From Thiomargarita sp. (GTDB lineage Bacteria > Pseudomonadota > Gammaproteobacteria > Beggiatoales > Beggiatoaceae), in NCBI GenBank assembly GCA_020721005.1, contig DYNP01000003.1, positions 269,894 through 333,893 on the forward strand: 64,000 bases of DNA, given 5' to 3'. A program made the translations under genes and the position numbers. How positions within the stretch are numbered: position 1 is the first letter of the stretch; each line of letters starts with the position of its first letter. Below, one piece after another: positions 7,967 to 17,935 of this stretch. Under the pieces are notes generated by a model, which saw only the letters and a program-made list of their open reading frames with translations, searched no databases and was not told the DNA's origin.

Positions 7967-9356
7967 AGATTTGTAGACGATGTTGGGCTCTTTGTACGCC
8001 TAACAGGGGTAACAAATGAGTCATTTCTGGGCCGTGAGTTTCTCCAGTCAAAGCGGCTCGCAAGGGCATAAATAGAGCTTTGCCTTTACGCTTCGAGGTT
8101 TGCTTCAAAGTGGTTACCAATTGGGTATAATCTGCTTGGGCCACTTCCAAGGCTGCCAAGACTTGTTTAAAAAATTCCGGATCGGTGTCAGTTAAGATGA
8201 GCTGGGCTTCTGGTTGGGGAACAAGGTCATCAGTGAACAGGATACGAGCCCAATGAGAGGCTTGATCGGGAGTGGTGACATTGGGTCGAATGGCTGTAAT
8301 AAATTGGGTTTGTAAAGCAGTTGGGACCAGTTTTTGTACTTCATTACCCATCCATGCCCACAGTTCAGTCTCGTCAATTTTTGCAATGGCCATTTGTTGC
8401 CAGTGTTGCATTTGCTGGGGGTCAAAACGGGCGGGCGCCTTACCCAAACGTTCAAGTGCAAAACGTTGAGACAATTCTGCAAGATTAAAATAGCTGTCGG
8501 CTTGATAAGAATGTCCCAAACGAGCCAGGTAATTGACTAGGCCTTCAGGTAACCAGCCTTGGGTTTTTAGGTCTTGTAAGTTTTGACTGCCCATGCGCTT
8601 GGATAAAGGATTGCCATCTTCGCTGAGAATGAGGGCAATATGTCCATAGTTGGGAATAGGTAAGTTTAGGGCTTGTAAGATCAGCAGTTGGCGCGGGGTA
8701 TTGGCAAGATGATCTTCTCCTCTTAACACGTGGGTGATACCCATTAAGGCATCGTCGATGGCATTGCAGAAGAAGAAAGCGGGGGTATGGTCTGCGCGTC
8801 GAATGATAAAGTCGCCAATGTCATTGGTGTTGAAAGTTTGAGAGCCTCGCACCACATCAGTGAAGGTTACAAGTTGTTGTTTGGGAACTTTAAAACGTAG
8901 ACTGGGTTGGAGTCCTTGAGCCAGTTTGTGGGAGATTTCTTGGGGGCTGAGATGGGCACATGTACCCGAATAACGGGGAGCTTGGCCGGCTGTTCTCTGC
9001 AGTTTGCGGGACAAATCCAGTTCTTCGGGACTGCAAAAGCAAGGGTAAACTTGTCCCAGCTGTTCCAGTTGTTGGTAATATTCGGCATAGATGGAGGTTC
9101 TTTGGGACTGATAATAGTGAGAATTTATTGCAGAAACTTCAGGCCCTTCCTGCCAATGCAGTCCTAACCAACGCAGGTCGTCTAAAATGTGTTGGGCAAA
9201 TGTGGGGCAACTTCTTTCTAAATCGGTGTCTTCAATTCGGAGTAAAAATATGCCTTGGTGCTGATAGGCATACAGGGCATTGAATAAGGCAGTGCGGGCA
9301 TTGCCAAGGTGCATAAGTCCAGTGGGACTGGGGGCAAATCGGGTTTTTATGGTCAT
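7956..9356 (-). CDS. gltX: Glutamyl-tRNA synthetase
   Basis: 466 residues, normal length for bacterial GltX. It charges tRNA-Glu (class Ib) in the cytoplasm. TRFAPSPTG begins at residue 5 and the HIGH-class signature appears as HLGN at about 16-19. LLRIEDTD follows, and the KMSKS loop reads LSKRMGS near residue 250. A four-cysteine-type insertion CFCSPEEL is present, with a cysteine in GTCAH and only partial zinc ligands. It is followed by the overlapping ArnT-like gene. Some bacteria carry a second, tRNA-Gln-specific GltX; this copy cannot be distinguished from sequence alone. Confidence 0.95.
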   Translation of the reverse strand: MTIKTRFAPSPTGLMHLGNARTALFNALYAYQHQGIFLLRIEDTDLERSCPTFAQHILDDLRWLGLHWQEGPEVSAINSHYYQSQRTSIYAEYYQQLEQLGQVYPCFCSPEELDLSRKLQRTAGQAPRYSGTCAHLSPQEISHKLAQGLQPSLRFKVPKQQLVTFTDVVRGSQTFNTNDIGDFIIRRADHTPAFFFCNAIDDALMGITHVLRGEDHLANTPRQLLILQALNLPIPNYGHIALILSEDGNPLSKRMGSQNLQDLKTQGWLPEGLVNYLARLGHSYQADSYFNLAELSQRFALERLGKAPARFDPQQMQHWQQMAIAKIDETELWAWMGNEVQKLVPTALQTQFITAIRPNVTTPDQASHWARILFTDDLVPQPEAQLILTDTDPEFFKQVLAALEVAQADYTQLVTTLKQTSKRKGKALFMPLRAALTGETHGPEMTHLLPLLGVQRAQHRLQIYVQ

Positions 9357-9426
9357 GAGAGGATGTTGTGGAAAATGAAATTGGAAAGGGATTACCCCTG
9401 GCTTTTTTTAGCAGGGAAAGGGAGTT

Positions 9427-9489
9427 TTGCGGTCTGTTTTCAAAAACTTGCTATCTATTTTCAAAAATTTGCGGTCTGTTTTCAAGGGC
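9427..9489. repeat. 21-bp tandem repeat, three copies
   Basis: TTGCGGTCTGTTTTCAAAAAC, then TTGCTATCTATTTTCAAAAAT, then TTGCGGTCTGTTTTCAAGGG, at period 21, between gltX and the exonuclease gene. Purine/pyrimidine-skewed low-complexity DNA continues to 9560. No gene is visible. Confidence 0.75.
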
Positions 9490-9565
9490 AGGAAGAGTGG
9501 TTTTTCTTGTTTTTTCAAAAAAGACTGCCTTATTTCCTTCCTTTTTCAAGGAAGGGTAGAGGTAG

Positions 9566-10342
9566 TTAACCGAGGGTAGTATCATAATCAATGATCAAGG
9601 GAGCATGATCAGAGAATCGTTGTTCTTTGTAGATGTCGACTTGTTTGATTTTGTGTTTGAGATTGGGGGTAACCACTTGGTAATCAATGCGCCAACCAGT
9701 GTTTCTGGTCCAGGCTTGTCCTCGATAGGACCACCAGGTATATTGTTCGGGTTGTTGATTTTTGACGCGGAAAGCGTCAATAAATCCTACGGGACCAAAA
9801 AGTTTATCTAACCAAGCTCGTTCTTCGGGTAAAAATCCAGATTGGTCTTGGTTGCTGCGCCAATTTTTGAGATCGATTTCTCGGTGAGCAATGTTCCAGT
9901 CTCCACAGATAATGTGGTCTTGAGGTTGTTGTCGCAGTTGTTGTAAATAGGGTAAAAAACGGTCCATGAAGTTGAATTTCAACAGTTGTCTTTCTGGCCC
10001 CGATGTTCCTGAGTGCAGGTATAGAGAAATGACGTTAAGGTTAGGATAACGGGCTTCCAAATAGCGTCCCTCCACGTCAATATCTGACCAGCCAATGCCT
10101 TGGATGATTTCAGTTGGCTTTTGTCGAGTATAAATAGCCACGCCACTGTATCCTTTTTTTACGGCATCATGATAGTAACAATAGTAACCTTGAGGGTGAA
10201 AACAGGGATCAGTGAGTTGGTGAATTTGGGCTTTGGTTTCTTGAAGACATACTATATCAGCGTTTTGTTGAGCCAGCCACGTGAAAAAGCCTTTTTTGGC
10301 AGCGGCTCGAATGCCATTCAGGTTGAAGGTGATAATACGCAT
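9566..10342 (-). CDS. xthA: Exodeoxyribonuclease III / AP endonuclease
   Basis: 258 residues of the EEP (exonuclease-endonuclease-phosphatase) superfamily. MRIITFNLNGIRAA supplies the metal-binding Asn, VCLQETKA the metal-binding Glu, ICGDWNIAHREID the catalytic Asp-Trp-Asn region, and the C-terminal FSDHAPLIIDY the Asp-His pair. It cuts DNA 5' to abasic sites and degrades 3' ends during base-excision repair. It stands alone, divergent from cvpA, with about 220 bp between the two start codons for both promoters. Confidence 0.93.
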   Translation of the reverse strand: MRIITFNLNGIRAAAKKGFFTWLAQQNADIVCLQETKAQIHQLTDPCFHPQGYYCYYHDAVKKGYSGVAIYTRQKPTEIIQGIGWSDIDVEGRYLEARYPNLNVISLYLHSGTSGPERQLLKFNFMDRFLPYLQQLRQQPQDHIICGDWNIAHREIDLKNWRSNQDQSGFLPEERAWLDKLFGPVGFIDAFRVKNQQPEQYTWWSYRGQAWTRNTGWRIDYQVVTPNLKHKIKQVDIYKEQRFSDHAPLIIDYDTTLG

Positions 10343-10564
10343 TTAAATGATTCACATCCGAGAATAAAACTGTTTTGAGGGTCGATAACAGGTAACTGGA
10401 GTTATTATAACAGATTGATAGGGTTAATCATCAAGGTCTGGTCGGGGTAAAATTTTATTAATAACCACTTTAATTGACGAATAAAATTTGTTAAAATCTA
10501 TATCAATTTCTACTAACTTTGCACTTTACACTTCAAATTCCTTCCTCATGACTACTTTATTTCA

Positions 10565-11065
10565 ATGTATTGGATAGATTTGAGTATCCTCACTTTCGTC
10601 TTAGGCTCCGGCTTAGTGGGTGTCTTGCAAGGCTTAACCCGAGAGGTACTCTCAGTAACAGCTTGGTTAACTGCTGTGGGAATTGCTTTGTCATTTTTGG
10701 ATGAAATGGCTTATTCTTTAACGGCATTGATCCCATTTGCAGATTTAAGGATAGGGGTGGCTTTGATAGGCTTATTTTTGATAACATTTTTAGTTTTATT
10801 GTGGATAAATTATTTGATCCTCAATTCCATAGGACATACCTTGTTGACTGTGCCAGAACGATTACTTGGACTGTGCCTAGGTTCTCTGCGTGGTTTAATC
10901 ATCCCTCTGTTCCTTATGATGTTGGCTGGGCTAACTCATATTCCCTCTTCAGAATGGTGGCAAAATTCCCTTTTCATTCAAAACTGTAAACCAGTTGTGC
11001 TCATTTTGCGCAATATGTTACCCAATGAAGTTGCAAAGCAATTTGATTTTGAACTTGCAACTTAG
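10565..11065 (+). CDS. cvpA: CvpA family membrane protein
   Basis: 166 residues with four predicted transmembrane helices and the family opening MYWIDLSILTFVLGSGLVG, followed by GLTREVLSVTAWL. CvpA is an inner-membrane protein needed for colicin V production and, more generally, envelope stress tolerance; its molecular activity is unknown. It lies 31 bases upstream of purF, the usual arrangement in gammaproteobacteria, and is probably the first gene of a cvpA-purF-metZ operon. Confidence 0.88.
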   Translation: MYWIDLSILTFVLGSGLVGVLQGLTREVLSVTAWLTAVGIALSFLDEMAYSLTALIPFADLRIGVALIGLFLITFLVLLWINYLILNSIGHTLLTVPERLLGLCLGSLRGLIIPLFLMMLAGLTHIPSSEWWQNSLFIQNCKPVVLILRNMLPNEVAKQFDFELAT

Positions 11066-11096
11066 CCTAATCCACTATAAGCCTTGGAGTTGATCT

Positions 11097-12608
11097 ATGT
11101 GTGGAGTTATTGCAATTTTCAGTCGGAACCCCGTCAACCAACTACTTTATGACGGATTAACAGTACTGCAGCATCGTGGACAAGATGCAGCGGGTATTGT
11201 TACCTACGATGATGACCGATTATACTTGCAAAAGGATAACGGGTTGGTGCGAGATGTTTTTCACACTCGTCACATGCAAAATTTACAAGGACACATCGGT
11301 ATTGGTCATGTCCGTTACCCAACCGCAGGTTATGAATCCAAGGAAGAAGCTCAACCCTTTTATGTCAATTCCCCTTATGGCATTACCTTGGCCCACAATG
11401 GCAATTTGACCAATGCGGAATCTTTGAAACAAGACTTATTCCGTGAAGATTTACGCCATATCAACACCGATTCTGATTCTGAAGTATTGTTGAATGTATT
11501 TGCGCATGAATTACAACAACTGCGTAAATATCGCATTAACGAAGAAGATGTATTTGCGGCAGTGAGGGGAGTTCATCAACGCTGTCGAGGAAGTTATGCC
11601 GTAGTGGGAATCATTGCAGGTTATGGCATTGTGGCTTTTCGAGACCCTTATGGCATTCGACCTTTGGCTTATGGACAACGAGACACTTCTACTGGTAAAG
11701 AGTATATTGTGACCTCAGAAAGTGCCGCTATCGGCGTGCTCGGATTTGAACTTGTCCGAGACGTAGGACCTGGGGAAGCCATTTTCATCAGTTTGGAAGG
11801 TCAATTGCACACCTGCCCCTGTTTTGAGAATCCCCAACATTCTCCCTGCATTTTCGAAATTGTCTATTTGGCTCGCCCGGACTCCATTATAGACGGCATT
11901 TCTGTGTACAAAGCCCGGATGCGCATGGGTAAAGCCTTAGCCAAAAAAATTCTCAAAACCTACCCCACCCATGACATTGATGTTGTCATTCCCGTGCCTG
12001 ATACCAGTCGCACTGCCGCTTTACAACTGGCTACCGTACTCAAAGTTAAATACCGGGAAGGCTTCGTCAAAAACCGTTATATTCCCCGCACTTTTATCAT
12101 GCCCGGTCAAGGGTTACGTAAAAAATCTGTACGCCAAAAACTCAACCCCATCGACCTAGAATTCAGAAACAAAAATGTATTACTGGTCGACGACTCCATT
12201 GTTCGCGGCACCACCTCCCAACAAATCATTCAATTGGCCAGAGACTCGGGCGCCAAAAAAGTTTATTTCGCCTCTGCTTCCCCTCCCATTCGTTACCCCA
12301 ATGTCTATGGCATTGACATGCCCTCTGCCCATGAATTGTTAGCCCATAACTTGACCGTGGAAGAAGTCTGTGAAGCCATTGGCGCTGATTGGCTCATTTA
12401 CCAAGATTTAGATGAACTGATTGCTTGTGCTCGCAAAGGCAATAAAAACCTCAAACAATTTGACACCTCATGTTTTACCGGGCAGTATGTCACTGGCGAC
12501 ATTGATCAAGCCTATTTGGAACGCGTTGCCAACCAACGCAATGACGATTCTAAAACCCAACATCGCAATAAACAGGTGGAAGTCATTGACTTACACACAG
12601 TTGCTTAA
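11097..12608 (+). CDS. purF: Amidophosphoribosyltransferase
   Basis: 503 residues. It converts PRPP and glutamine to phosphoribosylamine, the first committed step of purine synthesis. The chain begins [10 protein letters not shown], so Cys2 is the N-terminal nucleophile of the class II glutaminase domain; [11 protein letters not shown] and the N-terminal active-site residues follow. The phosphoribosyltransferase PRPP loop is [13 protein letters not shown] near residue 360. The length is typical. GGAG lies before the ATG. The stop codon TAATG overlaps the upstream ATG of the metZ frame. Confidence 0.96.
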   Translation: MCGVIAIFSRNPVNQLLYDGLTVLQHRGQDAAGIVTYDDDRLYLQKDNGLVRDVFHTRHMQNLQGHIGIGHVRYPTAGYESKEEAQPFYVNSPYGITLAHNGNLTNAESLKQDLFREDLRHINTDSDSEVLLNVFAHELQQLRKYRINEEDVFAAVRGVHQRCRGSYAVVGIIAGYGIVAFRDPYGIRPLAYGQRDTSTGKEYIVTSESAAIGVLGFELVRDVGPGEAIFISLEGQLHTCPCFENPQHSPCIFEIVYLARPDSIIDGISVYKARMRMGKALAKKILKTYPTHDIDVVIPVPDTSRTAALQLATVLKVKYREGFVKNRYIPRTFIMPGQGLRKKSVRQKLNPIDLEFRNKNVLLVDDSIVRGTTSQQIIQLARDSGAKKVYFASASPPIRYPNVYGIDMPSAHELLAHNLTVEEVCEAIGADWLIYQDLDELIACARKGNKNLKQFDTSCFTGQYVTGDIDQAYLERVANQRNDDSKTQHRNKQVEVIDLHTVA

Positions 12609-12625
12609 TGACACAAGGATTTCGC

Positions 12626-13807
12626 ATGATAAATTGGCAAACATTTGAATTTGAAACTCGGGCCATTCGAGCAGGTCAAGTCAGAACTGCTGAAGGGGAA
12701 CACAGTGAAGCCATTTTTCCCACCTCCAGTTTTGTATTTAACAATGCTGCCCAAGCAGCAGCCCGTTTTTCCGAAAAGGAAAAAGGCAACATCTATTCCC
12801 GATTTACCAACCCTACTGTACGCAATTTTGAAGAACGTTTGGCAACTTTAGAAGGAGGAGAACGATGTATTGCCACCTCAGCCGGCATGGGCGCTATTCT
12901 CAGCCTCTGCTTAGGCATTCTCAAAGCGGGAGATCATATTGTCGCCTCCAAAAACATCTTTGGCACCACGGTCACCCTGTTTAACACCATTCTAGGAAAA
13001 TTCGGCATTCGCACCAGTTTTGTCGAATTGACTGACTTTGACCAATGGGAAGCTGCAATCAAGTCCCAACGCACTCGCCTATTATTTTTAGAAACTCCTT
13101 CCAATCCGCTAACTGAACTGGCTGACATTCGAGCCTTAGCCAACCTGGCCCACCAACATCAAGCTTTACTGGCAGTTGACAACTGTTTTTGCACCCCAGC
13201 GTTACAAAAACCCTTGGCTTTGGGTGCCGACATTGTTATCCATTCTGCAACCAAATATTTAGATGGTCAAGGCCGCTGTGTGGGAGGCGCTGTTGTCGGT
13301 TCCCAAGACTTAATAAAGGAAGTGTACGCTATTCTACGTTCCGGGGGCACTACCATGAGTCCCTTTAACGCTTGGGTATTTTTGAAAGGACTGGAAACCC
13401 TCAGTTTGCGAATGAAAGCCCATTGTGACAATGCCTTACAACTGGCCCTGTGGCTCGAACAACAACCCCTGATTGAAAAAATTTATTATCCTGGTCTTCC
13501 CTCTCATCCACAACATGAATTGGCAAAACGCCAACAAACGGGCTTTGGAGGTTTAGTTTCCTTTGTGATCAAAGGGGGACGAGAAAAAGCTTGGCAACTC
13601 ATTGATTCCACAAAGTTAATGTCAATCACTGCCAATCTGGGAGATGTGAAAACCACCATTACTCACCCTGCTACAACCACACATGGGCGTTTAACCGATG
13701 AACAAAGACAGGCAGCCAATATCAGTGAGGGACTGATTCGAATTTCTGTGGGTTTGGAAAACATTCAAGATTTACAAGCAGATTTGGTGCAAGGATTGCG
13801 AAATTAA
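12626..13807 (+). CDS. metZ: O-succinylhomoserine sulfhydrylase
   Basis: Cys/Met-metabolism PLP enzyme, 393 residues from ATG 12626, chosen because ACAAGGAT sits six bases upstream; ATG 12608 overlaps the purF stop and has no clear SD. The family makes homocysteine from O-succinylhomoserine and sulfide. Visible signatures are FETRAIRAGQ at the start, YSRFTNPTVRNFEERLA, SAGMGAI, and HSATKYLDG, which holds the PLP-binding lysine. The C-terminal segment SLGDVKTT-like reads NLGDVKTTITHPATTTH. The purF-metZ order is conserved in pseudomonads and relatives, supporting metZ rather than metB or metC. Confidence 0.9.
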   Translation: MINWQTFEFETRAIRAGQVRTAEGEHSEAIFPTSSFVFNNAAQAAARFSEKEKGNIYSRFTNPTVRNFEERLATLEGGERCIATSAGMGAILSLCLGILKAGDHIVASKNIFGTTVTLFNTILGKFGIRTSFVELTDFDQWEAAIKSQRTRLLFLETPSNPLTELADIRALANLAHQHQALLAVDNCFCTPALQKPLALGADIVIHSATKYLDGQGRCVGGAVVGSQDLIKEVYAILRSGGTTMSPFNAWVFLKGLETLSLRMKAHCDNALQLALWLEQQPLIEKIYYPGLPSHPQHELAKRQQTGFGGLVSFVIKGGREKAWQLIDSTKLMSITANLGDVKTTITHPATTTHGRLTDEQRQAANISEGLIRISVGLENIQDLQADLVQGLRN

Positions 13808-13846
13808 AATTTAGCCTTGTAAAATAACACCTTTGCCCAATAAAAT

Positions 13847-13885
13847 AAGACCTGATTGATTTCAAAATCGACCAGGTCTTGTTTA
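13847..13885. terminator. Terminator hairpin between metZ and the convergent minus-strand operon
   Basis: AAGACCTG pairs with CAGGTCTT around a loop containing a second inner stem (TTGATTTCAAAATCGA), followed by GTTTATTT. Upstream there is an A-rich stretch AATAAAATAA, so the structure could terminate in both directions between the converging genes. Confidence 0.7.
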
Positions 13886-13947
13886 TTTGGGGAAGTTGAT
13901 GATCTAAAAATTCAGATCCCTTTTTGATAAGAAGGGGCAATCGGGTA

Positions 13948-14454
13948 TCATTTTCCCAAACTTTGAGCAAATTGGGCAACCACTTCTGGGCAAGAATATT
14001 GATAGCCCTTTTTCAACTGCTTGACTATAAGTGGGGTGGGTTTTTGAGTTTGATAAAATTCAGCCACTTTGGCACATCGACGATCCCTTTCTGCCCTGAT
14101 CGTGGCAACATGTTCGGCCCGCACTTCATTCCAACGATTCTCCTCAATATATTTGGTTAAGGGATCAATGAATTCCTGTTGCAAGAGATGTTGTACTTCC
14201 TGTTCCAACGCAGAATGAATTTGCAATAATTGGCTGGACCCTAAATCGGGCAATTCAATACTTTTGAACATAGCCTCTTGCTCAATGGGGACCGGCAAGG
14301 TAAGGGTTAATTGTTGATGACCTTGACTGACTGCCAAATAGCCAAACATACCCAGCAACAATATGAAAAATAATGGTATCTGTCGTTTTTTGCGGCGACG
14401 ATTTAGAAGGGAATTGGAACTGTCAAGTTGAAAGTTAAAGGAAGATTTAATCAT
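13948..14454 (-). CDS. Small single-pass membrane protein of unknown function
   Basis: The open frame starts at 14469 (173 residues); ATG 14454 (MIKSSFNF), preceded by GAGAG, is the preferred start and gives 168. A basic RRRKKR patch precedes one transmembrane helix (PLFFILLLGMFGYLAV). About 120 extracytoplasmic residues follow, helical and charged, with two cysteines (DRRCAK and YSCPE) that could form a disulfide. No family is recognised. It lies 46-61 bases downstream of the MscS chimera on the same strand, so the two are probably co-transcribed and the small protein is a candidate partner of the channel. Confidence 0.55.
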   Translation of the reverse strand: MIKSSFNFQLDSSNSLLNRRRKKRQIPLFFILLLGMFGYLAVSQGHQQLTLTLPVPIEQEAMFKSIELPDLGSSQLLQIHSALEQEVQHLLQQEFIDPLTKYIEENRWNEVRAEHVATIRAERDRRCAKVAEFYQTQKPTPLIVKQLKKGYQYSCPEVVAQFAQSLGK

Positions 14455-14515
14455 GATAATTTCTCTCATCAGTTGGGATTTTTTGAATATCCCATATTTC
14501 CAAATGGATAAAAAT

Positions 14516-17500
14516 CTAATTTTCCATGGTCACTGGCAAACCCAAACCAAAAAAGTCTCGAATTCCTCTTAACATACGTTTATAAATCACTTCTCTTTCT
14601 ATCTGAGGATCTTGAGGCAAATTTCCCATCTGAGCCTTAGTCATCAATTGACGTTCAGTCAACACTTTACTGATCAATTGAGACACTTCTGGCTGTTGCT
14701 GCAACAAGGGCAAAATATCTGCCTTGATGATTTCAAACAAATAAGTGTCATTCAAAGCAACCACAGTGGCGGTTCGATCTTGACCGGTCAACAAAGCCAT
14801 TTCTCCAAAGAAACTGCCGGCGCCCAAGCGAGCCACTTCCAATATATTGTGGTCTTCGGTGCGGATTTGCACACTGACCACCCCTTCCACAATGATGAAG
14901 AGAGAATCTCCCACATCTCCTTGTTGCACAATGGTTTGTCCTGTAGTGAACTGATGGCTGCGCATTCGATTACTCAGATAAATTTTAGCCTGCTCAGAAA
15001 ATGGTTGAAAAATATCGATTTCTTTAAGTAAGGTCAGGCGGTGGGTAGCTTCTTCCCCCCGCTCTTTAATGCCACGAAACATATGAATTTTATGTTGTTG
15101 GATAGCAGGATTAATGCCAGCTCGATTAAGATGAATCCATACTCTTTCCCAAACTTCTTCTAAAATAAAAGGTTTGCGTTCAAAATCGTCCGCACATACC
15201 ACTACGAAATAGCTGGCTGACCATTCATTCACGCCTGAAAAAATGACCATGGGTTTGGGGTCTTTGACAATACTTTTAACTGAGAGTAGGGCATCCAAGA
15301 GAATTTTTTCGACTCTTTCTGGGGGATGAACGGCATCAATATGGACGGTGGGCCAGAGCCAGAAATACTGGTCAGAAATGGTGAAATTCCGAATGGTGGA
15401 TTCGGAAGCTTTGCTATTGGGAATGGTAAACACGGAATTATCACGCATTCTCAATTGAGTGGCTCGCCAGTTAATATCCAACACTTTACCTTCTTCAAAA
15501 TCTCCAATTTTTACCCAGTCCCCCACTCGCAAAGGCCGTTCCAAATTCAAGGCAATGCCTGAGAAAATATTGGAAATGTTGATTTGAATGGCCAAACCAA
15601 TGATCATGGCAATAACTCCAGAAGTGGCCAATAAGCTGGTGAGGGCACGTTCGTAAACAAAGGCAATTACCGCAAAGAAAGCGAGCAAGTAGACCAAGAA
15701 AGAGACAAAACGTCGCACGATATTGGGAATGGTTTGCCCGGTCCTTTCTTCCAATGGGGTCCAGATAAATTGTTCAGTGGCACGGTTGAGTAAAATGGCT
15801 AAAATGGTCCACCATAGTACATCAAAGGATTTGATCATAAATTCTAGTACTTGAGTACTGGTTTCTTGGGCTAACCAATCTACTAAAACCACTTCTATGG
15901 AGAATAGTAATAGGAAGGCAAATAGGACTCTTAAAATCCATAGGACATTGAAAAATTGTTGTAGTTGTTTGTTTCGGATAAGAAAAGTGGAGAGGAGAAT
16001 AACAATGCAGCTGATAAGTAACACTCCCCTCATGATTTTGACTGATACTAAATTGTTAAGTGAAAATTCATTGCGTTTGATGAGAATTCCGGCATTAAAT
16101 TTTGAGTATTGAACATTCCCATCTGAGGAGGCGAGGAATTTGGGATTGCCCAAGGTGTCTTCCTTTTCTACTCCTTGGAATACCCAGGCTTGTCGAATGC
16201 TCCAGTCATAGGTGGGATTGAGCACTTTGGCAGTTTGTAATTTTTCTACAAAAGATTGCCCTTTGGTTAATCCCATGCCCAGAAAGTCTGTTACATAAAC
16301 CAGGTTGTTTAAGTTCAGTTCCCGATGCCGAAAACTAATTCCCAAAATATGTTGTTTAAAGGTGTGATGTTGAGATAAGAAATCGGCTTTAAAGCGCCCT
16401 TTTACTCGATAAAAAAGATAGGTAATTTTATCCACAGTTTCTTGGTTGATCAATTTGGGATAGATGGGCTCTGCTGCATTTAGAAATTCAATATTGGCTG
16501 CATCAATTTGTCCTTGAAAACGAAACCATATGTCAAAATCCAGTTCGCAGATAAAATTGATCAGATCCAATTCCTTAATTCCATTCAGTTTTATTCCAGT
16601 GTACACTACATTGGTTTTGTACATGTATTTCCCATCTAATATGAGAATACGATCTTCTTCCAAACCACTCTTCAGGTCAATTCTGGTTTTGTCCAAGTTG
16701 TTGACCAGTTGAAGTTGGGTGAGGGCGGAAATAATATTTTTATGTTTATAGACCCCAATCACAATGGGTTTTTGAGCGTCCCGATTCTCGTCAAAGTAAT
16801 TGAATCCAGTTAATCCGGGAATTGCATGGTCCAAATTGTTAAGATCGGCTAAGAAGTCTCGAATTTTTCGTCGATCTTGGATAAGGGTGTGGGCTTCTCC
16901 TTCAATTTGAGTGGCTTCAATGGCTTTTACCAAAACCATGGCGGTATCATAGGCATAAGCTGCTGACCAATCTGGATTTTGTTGATAGCGGTTTTTAAAT
17001 TCTTCATAGAATTGTTGAGCTTGTTCATTGGCAGTGTCAAAAATCAGAGGGGTAGCTACGTAAATATCATCTGTGTAATAACCGGGATAAGCCTGCTCTC
17101 TTGGGAATTGATCGAAACCACGGATAAAGGTTTGTTCCGAGAAACTGGTTTCACTGATAAGAGGATTGAGAATCCCTTGTTCCCTAATGTGTTTGACCAA
17201 GCGAATACCTTCACTGGCTTGAACTGCTAGGAAAAGGACGCCTGCCTTGTCTTTGGTTTTCAGGTCGCTGACAATAGACTGTAGGGTATTTTCCAAATTA
17301 GGGTCATTGGAGTTGAAATGCCATTGGTATTGGATTTGAATATTTTGACGAATAGCTTCTTTTTCAAAGACTTGAGCCAGGTAAGCACCATAGGCATCGC
17401 TTTCATGAATGATGCTGACTCGGGTTCGTTTAAGCACATTTTTGACATAGTTGGCTAAGAATTGTCCAGAGGCATTGGCGTTAAAAATATTTCTGAAATA

Positions 17501-17935
17501 CCAAGGATTGCCTTGGGTAACGTGAATATTGGTGGAACCTGGGGTGATGGCAGGTATTCCATATTGTCGATAAATGCGACCTGCCGCAATGGAGGTGGAA
17601 CTGTACCAATGCCCAATCACAGCCACTGCCTTATGATTGCGGGTGATGGCTAAGGCTTGTTTTTCGGCCTGTTTAATTTGGTTATAATCATCATAAATAT
17701 CCAATTGCAGTGTTCTGCCTCCCACTCCTCCACTCTGATTAATTTTGTCAAAATAGAGTTGAATGGCTTGAGTCATTAATTGTCCCGCAGTAGCTCCATC
17801 CCCTGTCATAGGACCTGCAAAGGCAATGTGAATAGGTGACTTTTCAGTTGATAAGGGACTGTACTCAATTATCCACCAAATTGCAATGGTTACAACGCTA
17901 CTGAGCAACAAAATGATAAACCAGCTAAAACGCAT
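14516..17935 (-). CDS. Chimeric receptor-channel: periplasmic binding protein, Cys-loop-receptor-like domain, MscS pore, cyclic-nucleotide-binding domain
   Basis: 1139 residues in one uninterrupted frame. Residues 1-25 form a signal or anchor helix. About 33-395 are a Leu/Ile/Val-type periplasmic binding domain (IHIAFAGPMTGDGATAGQLM, VAVIGHWYSSTSIAAG, ITPGSTN, YDTAMVLVKAI). About 430-630 resemble the extracellular domain of pentameric ligand-gated channels (IKELDLINFICELDFDIWFR, then VKGRFKADFLSQHHTFKQH, then a membrane-entry segment with ILIKRN). Several helices follow from 635, leading into an MscS pore (SGVIAMIIGLAIQINISNIFSG, RPLRVGDWVKIGDFEEGKV, FTIPNSKASE). The C-terminus, about 970-1100, is a cyclic-nucleotide-binding domain with FGEMALLTGQDRTATV, including the phosphate-binding Arg. 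Each end domain is clear; the Cys-loop-like assignment is inference. It suggests a membrane channel gated by an external amino-acid-like ligand and modulated by cyclic nucleotides inside. Confidence 0.85.
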   Translation of the reverse strand: MRFSWFIILLLSSVVTIAIWWIIEYSPLSTEKSPIHIAFAGPMTGDGATAGQLMTQAIQLYFDKINQSGGVGGRTLQLDIYDDYNQIKQAEKQALAITRNHKAVAVIGHWYSSTSIAAGRIYRQYGIPAITPGSTNIHVTQGNPWYFRNIFNANASGQFLANYVKNVLKRTRVSIIHESDAYGAYLAQVFEKEAIRQNIQIQYQWHFNSNDPNLENTLQSIVSDLKTKDKAGVLFLAVQASEGIRLVKHIREQGILNPLISETSFSEQTFIRGFDQFPREQAYPGYYTDDIYVATPLIFDTANEQAQQFYEEFKNRYQQNPDWSAAYAYDTAMVLVKAIEATQIEGEAHTLIQDRRKIRDFLADLNNLDHAIPGLTGFNYFDENRDAQKPIVIGVYKHKNIISALTQLQLVNNLDKTRIDLKSGLEEDRILILDGKYMYKTNVVYTGIKLNGIKELDLINFICELDFDIWFRFQGQIDAANIEFLNAAEPIYPKLINQETVDKITYLFYRVKGRFKADFLSQHHTFKQHILGISFRHRELNLNNLVYVTDFLGMGLTKGQSFVEKLQTAKVLNPTYDWSIRQAWVFQGVEKEDTLGNPKFLASSDGNVQYSKFNAGILIKRNEFSLNNLVSVKIMRGVLLISCIVILLSTFLIRNKQLQQFFNVLWILRVLFAFLLLFSIEVVLVDWLAQETSTQVLEFMIKSFDVLWWTILAILLNRATEQFIWTPLEERTGQTIPNIVRRFVSFLVYLLAFFAVIAFVYERALTSLLATSGVIAMIIGLAIQINISNIFSGIALNLERPLRVGDWVKIGDFEEGKVLDINWRATQLRMRDNSVFTIPNSKASESTIRNFTISDQYFWLWPTVHIDAVHPPERVEKILLDALLSVKSIVKDPKPMVIFSGVNEWSASYFVVVCADDFERKPFILEEVWERVWIHLNRAGINPAIQQHKIHMFRGIKERGEEATHRLTLLKEIDIFQPFSEQAKIYLSNRMRSHQFTTGQTIVQQGDVGDSLFIIVEGVVSVQIRTEDHNILEVARLGAGSFFGEMALLTGQDRTATVVALNDTYLFEIIKADILPLLQQQPEVSQLISKVLTERQLMTKAQMGNLPQDPQIEREVIYKRMLRGIRDFFGLGLPVTMEN

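Noticed and set aside
9309..9569. Frames across the 21-bp repeats downstream of gltX.
   Set aside because: Low-complexity Phe-rich products from repeated T-runs, partly antisense to gltX, with no SD.
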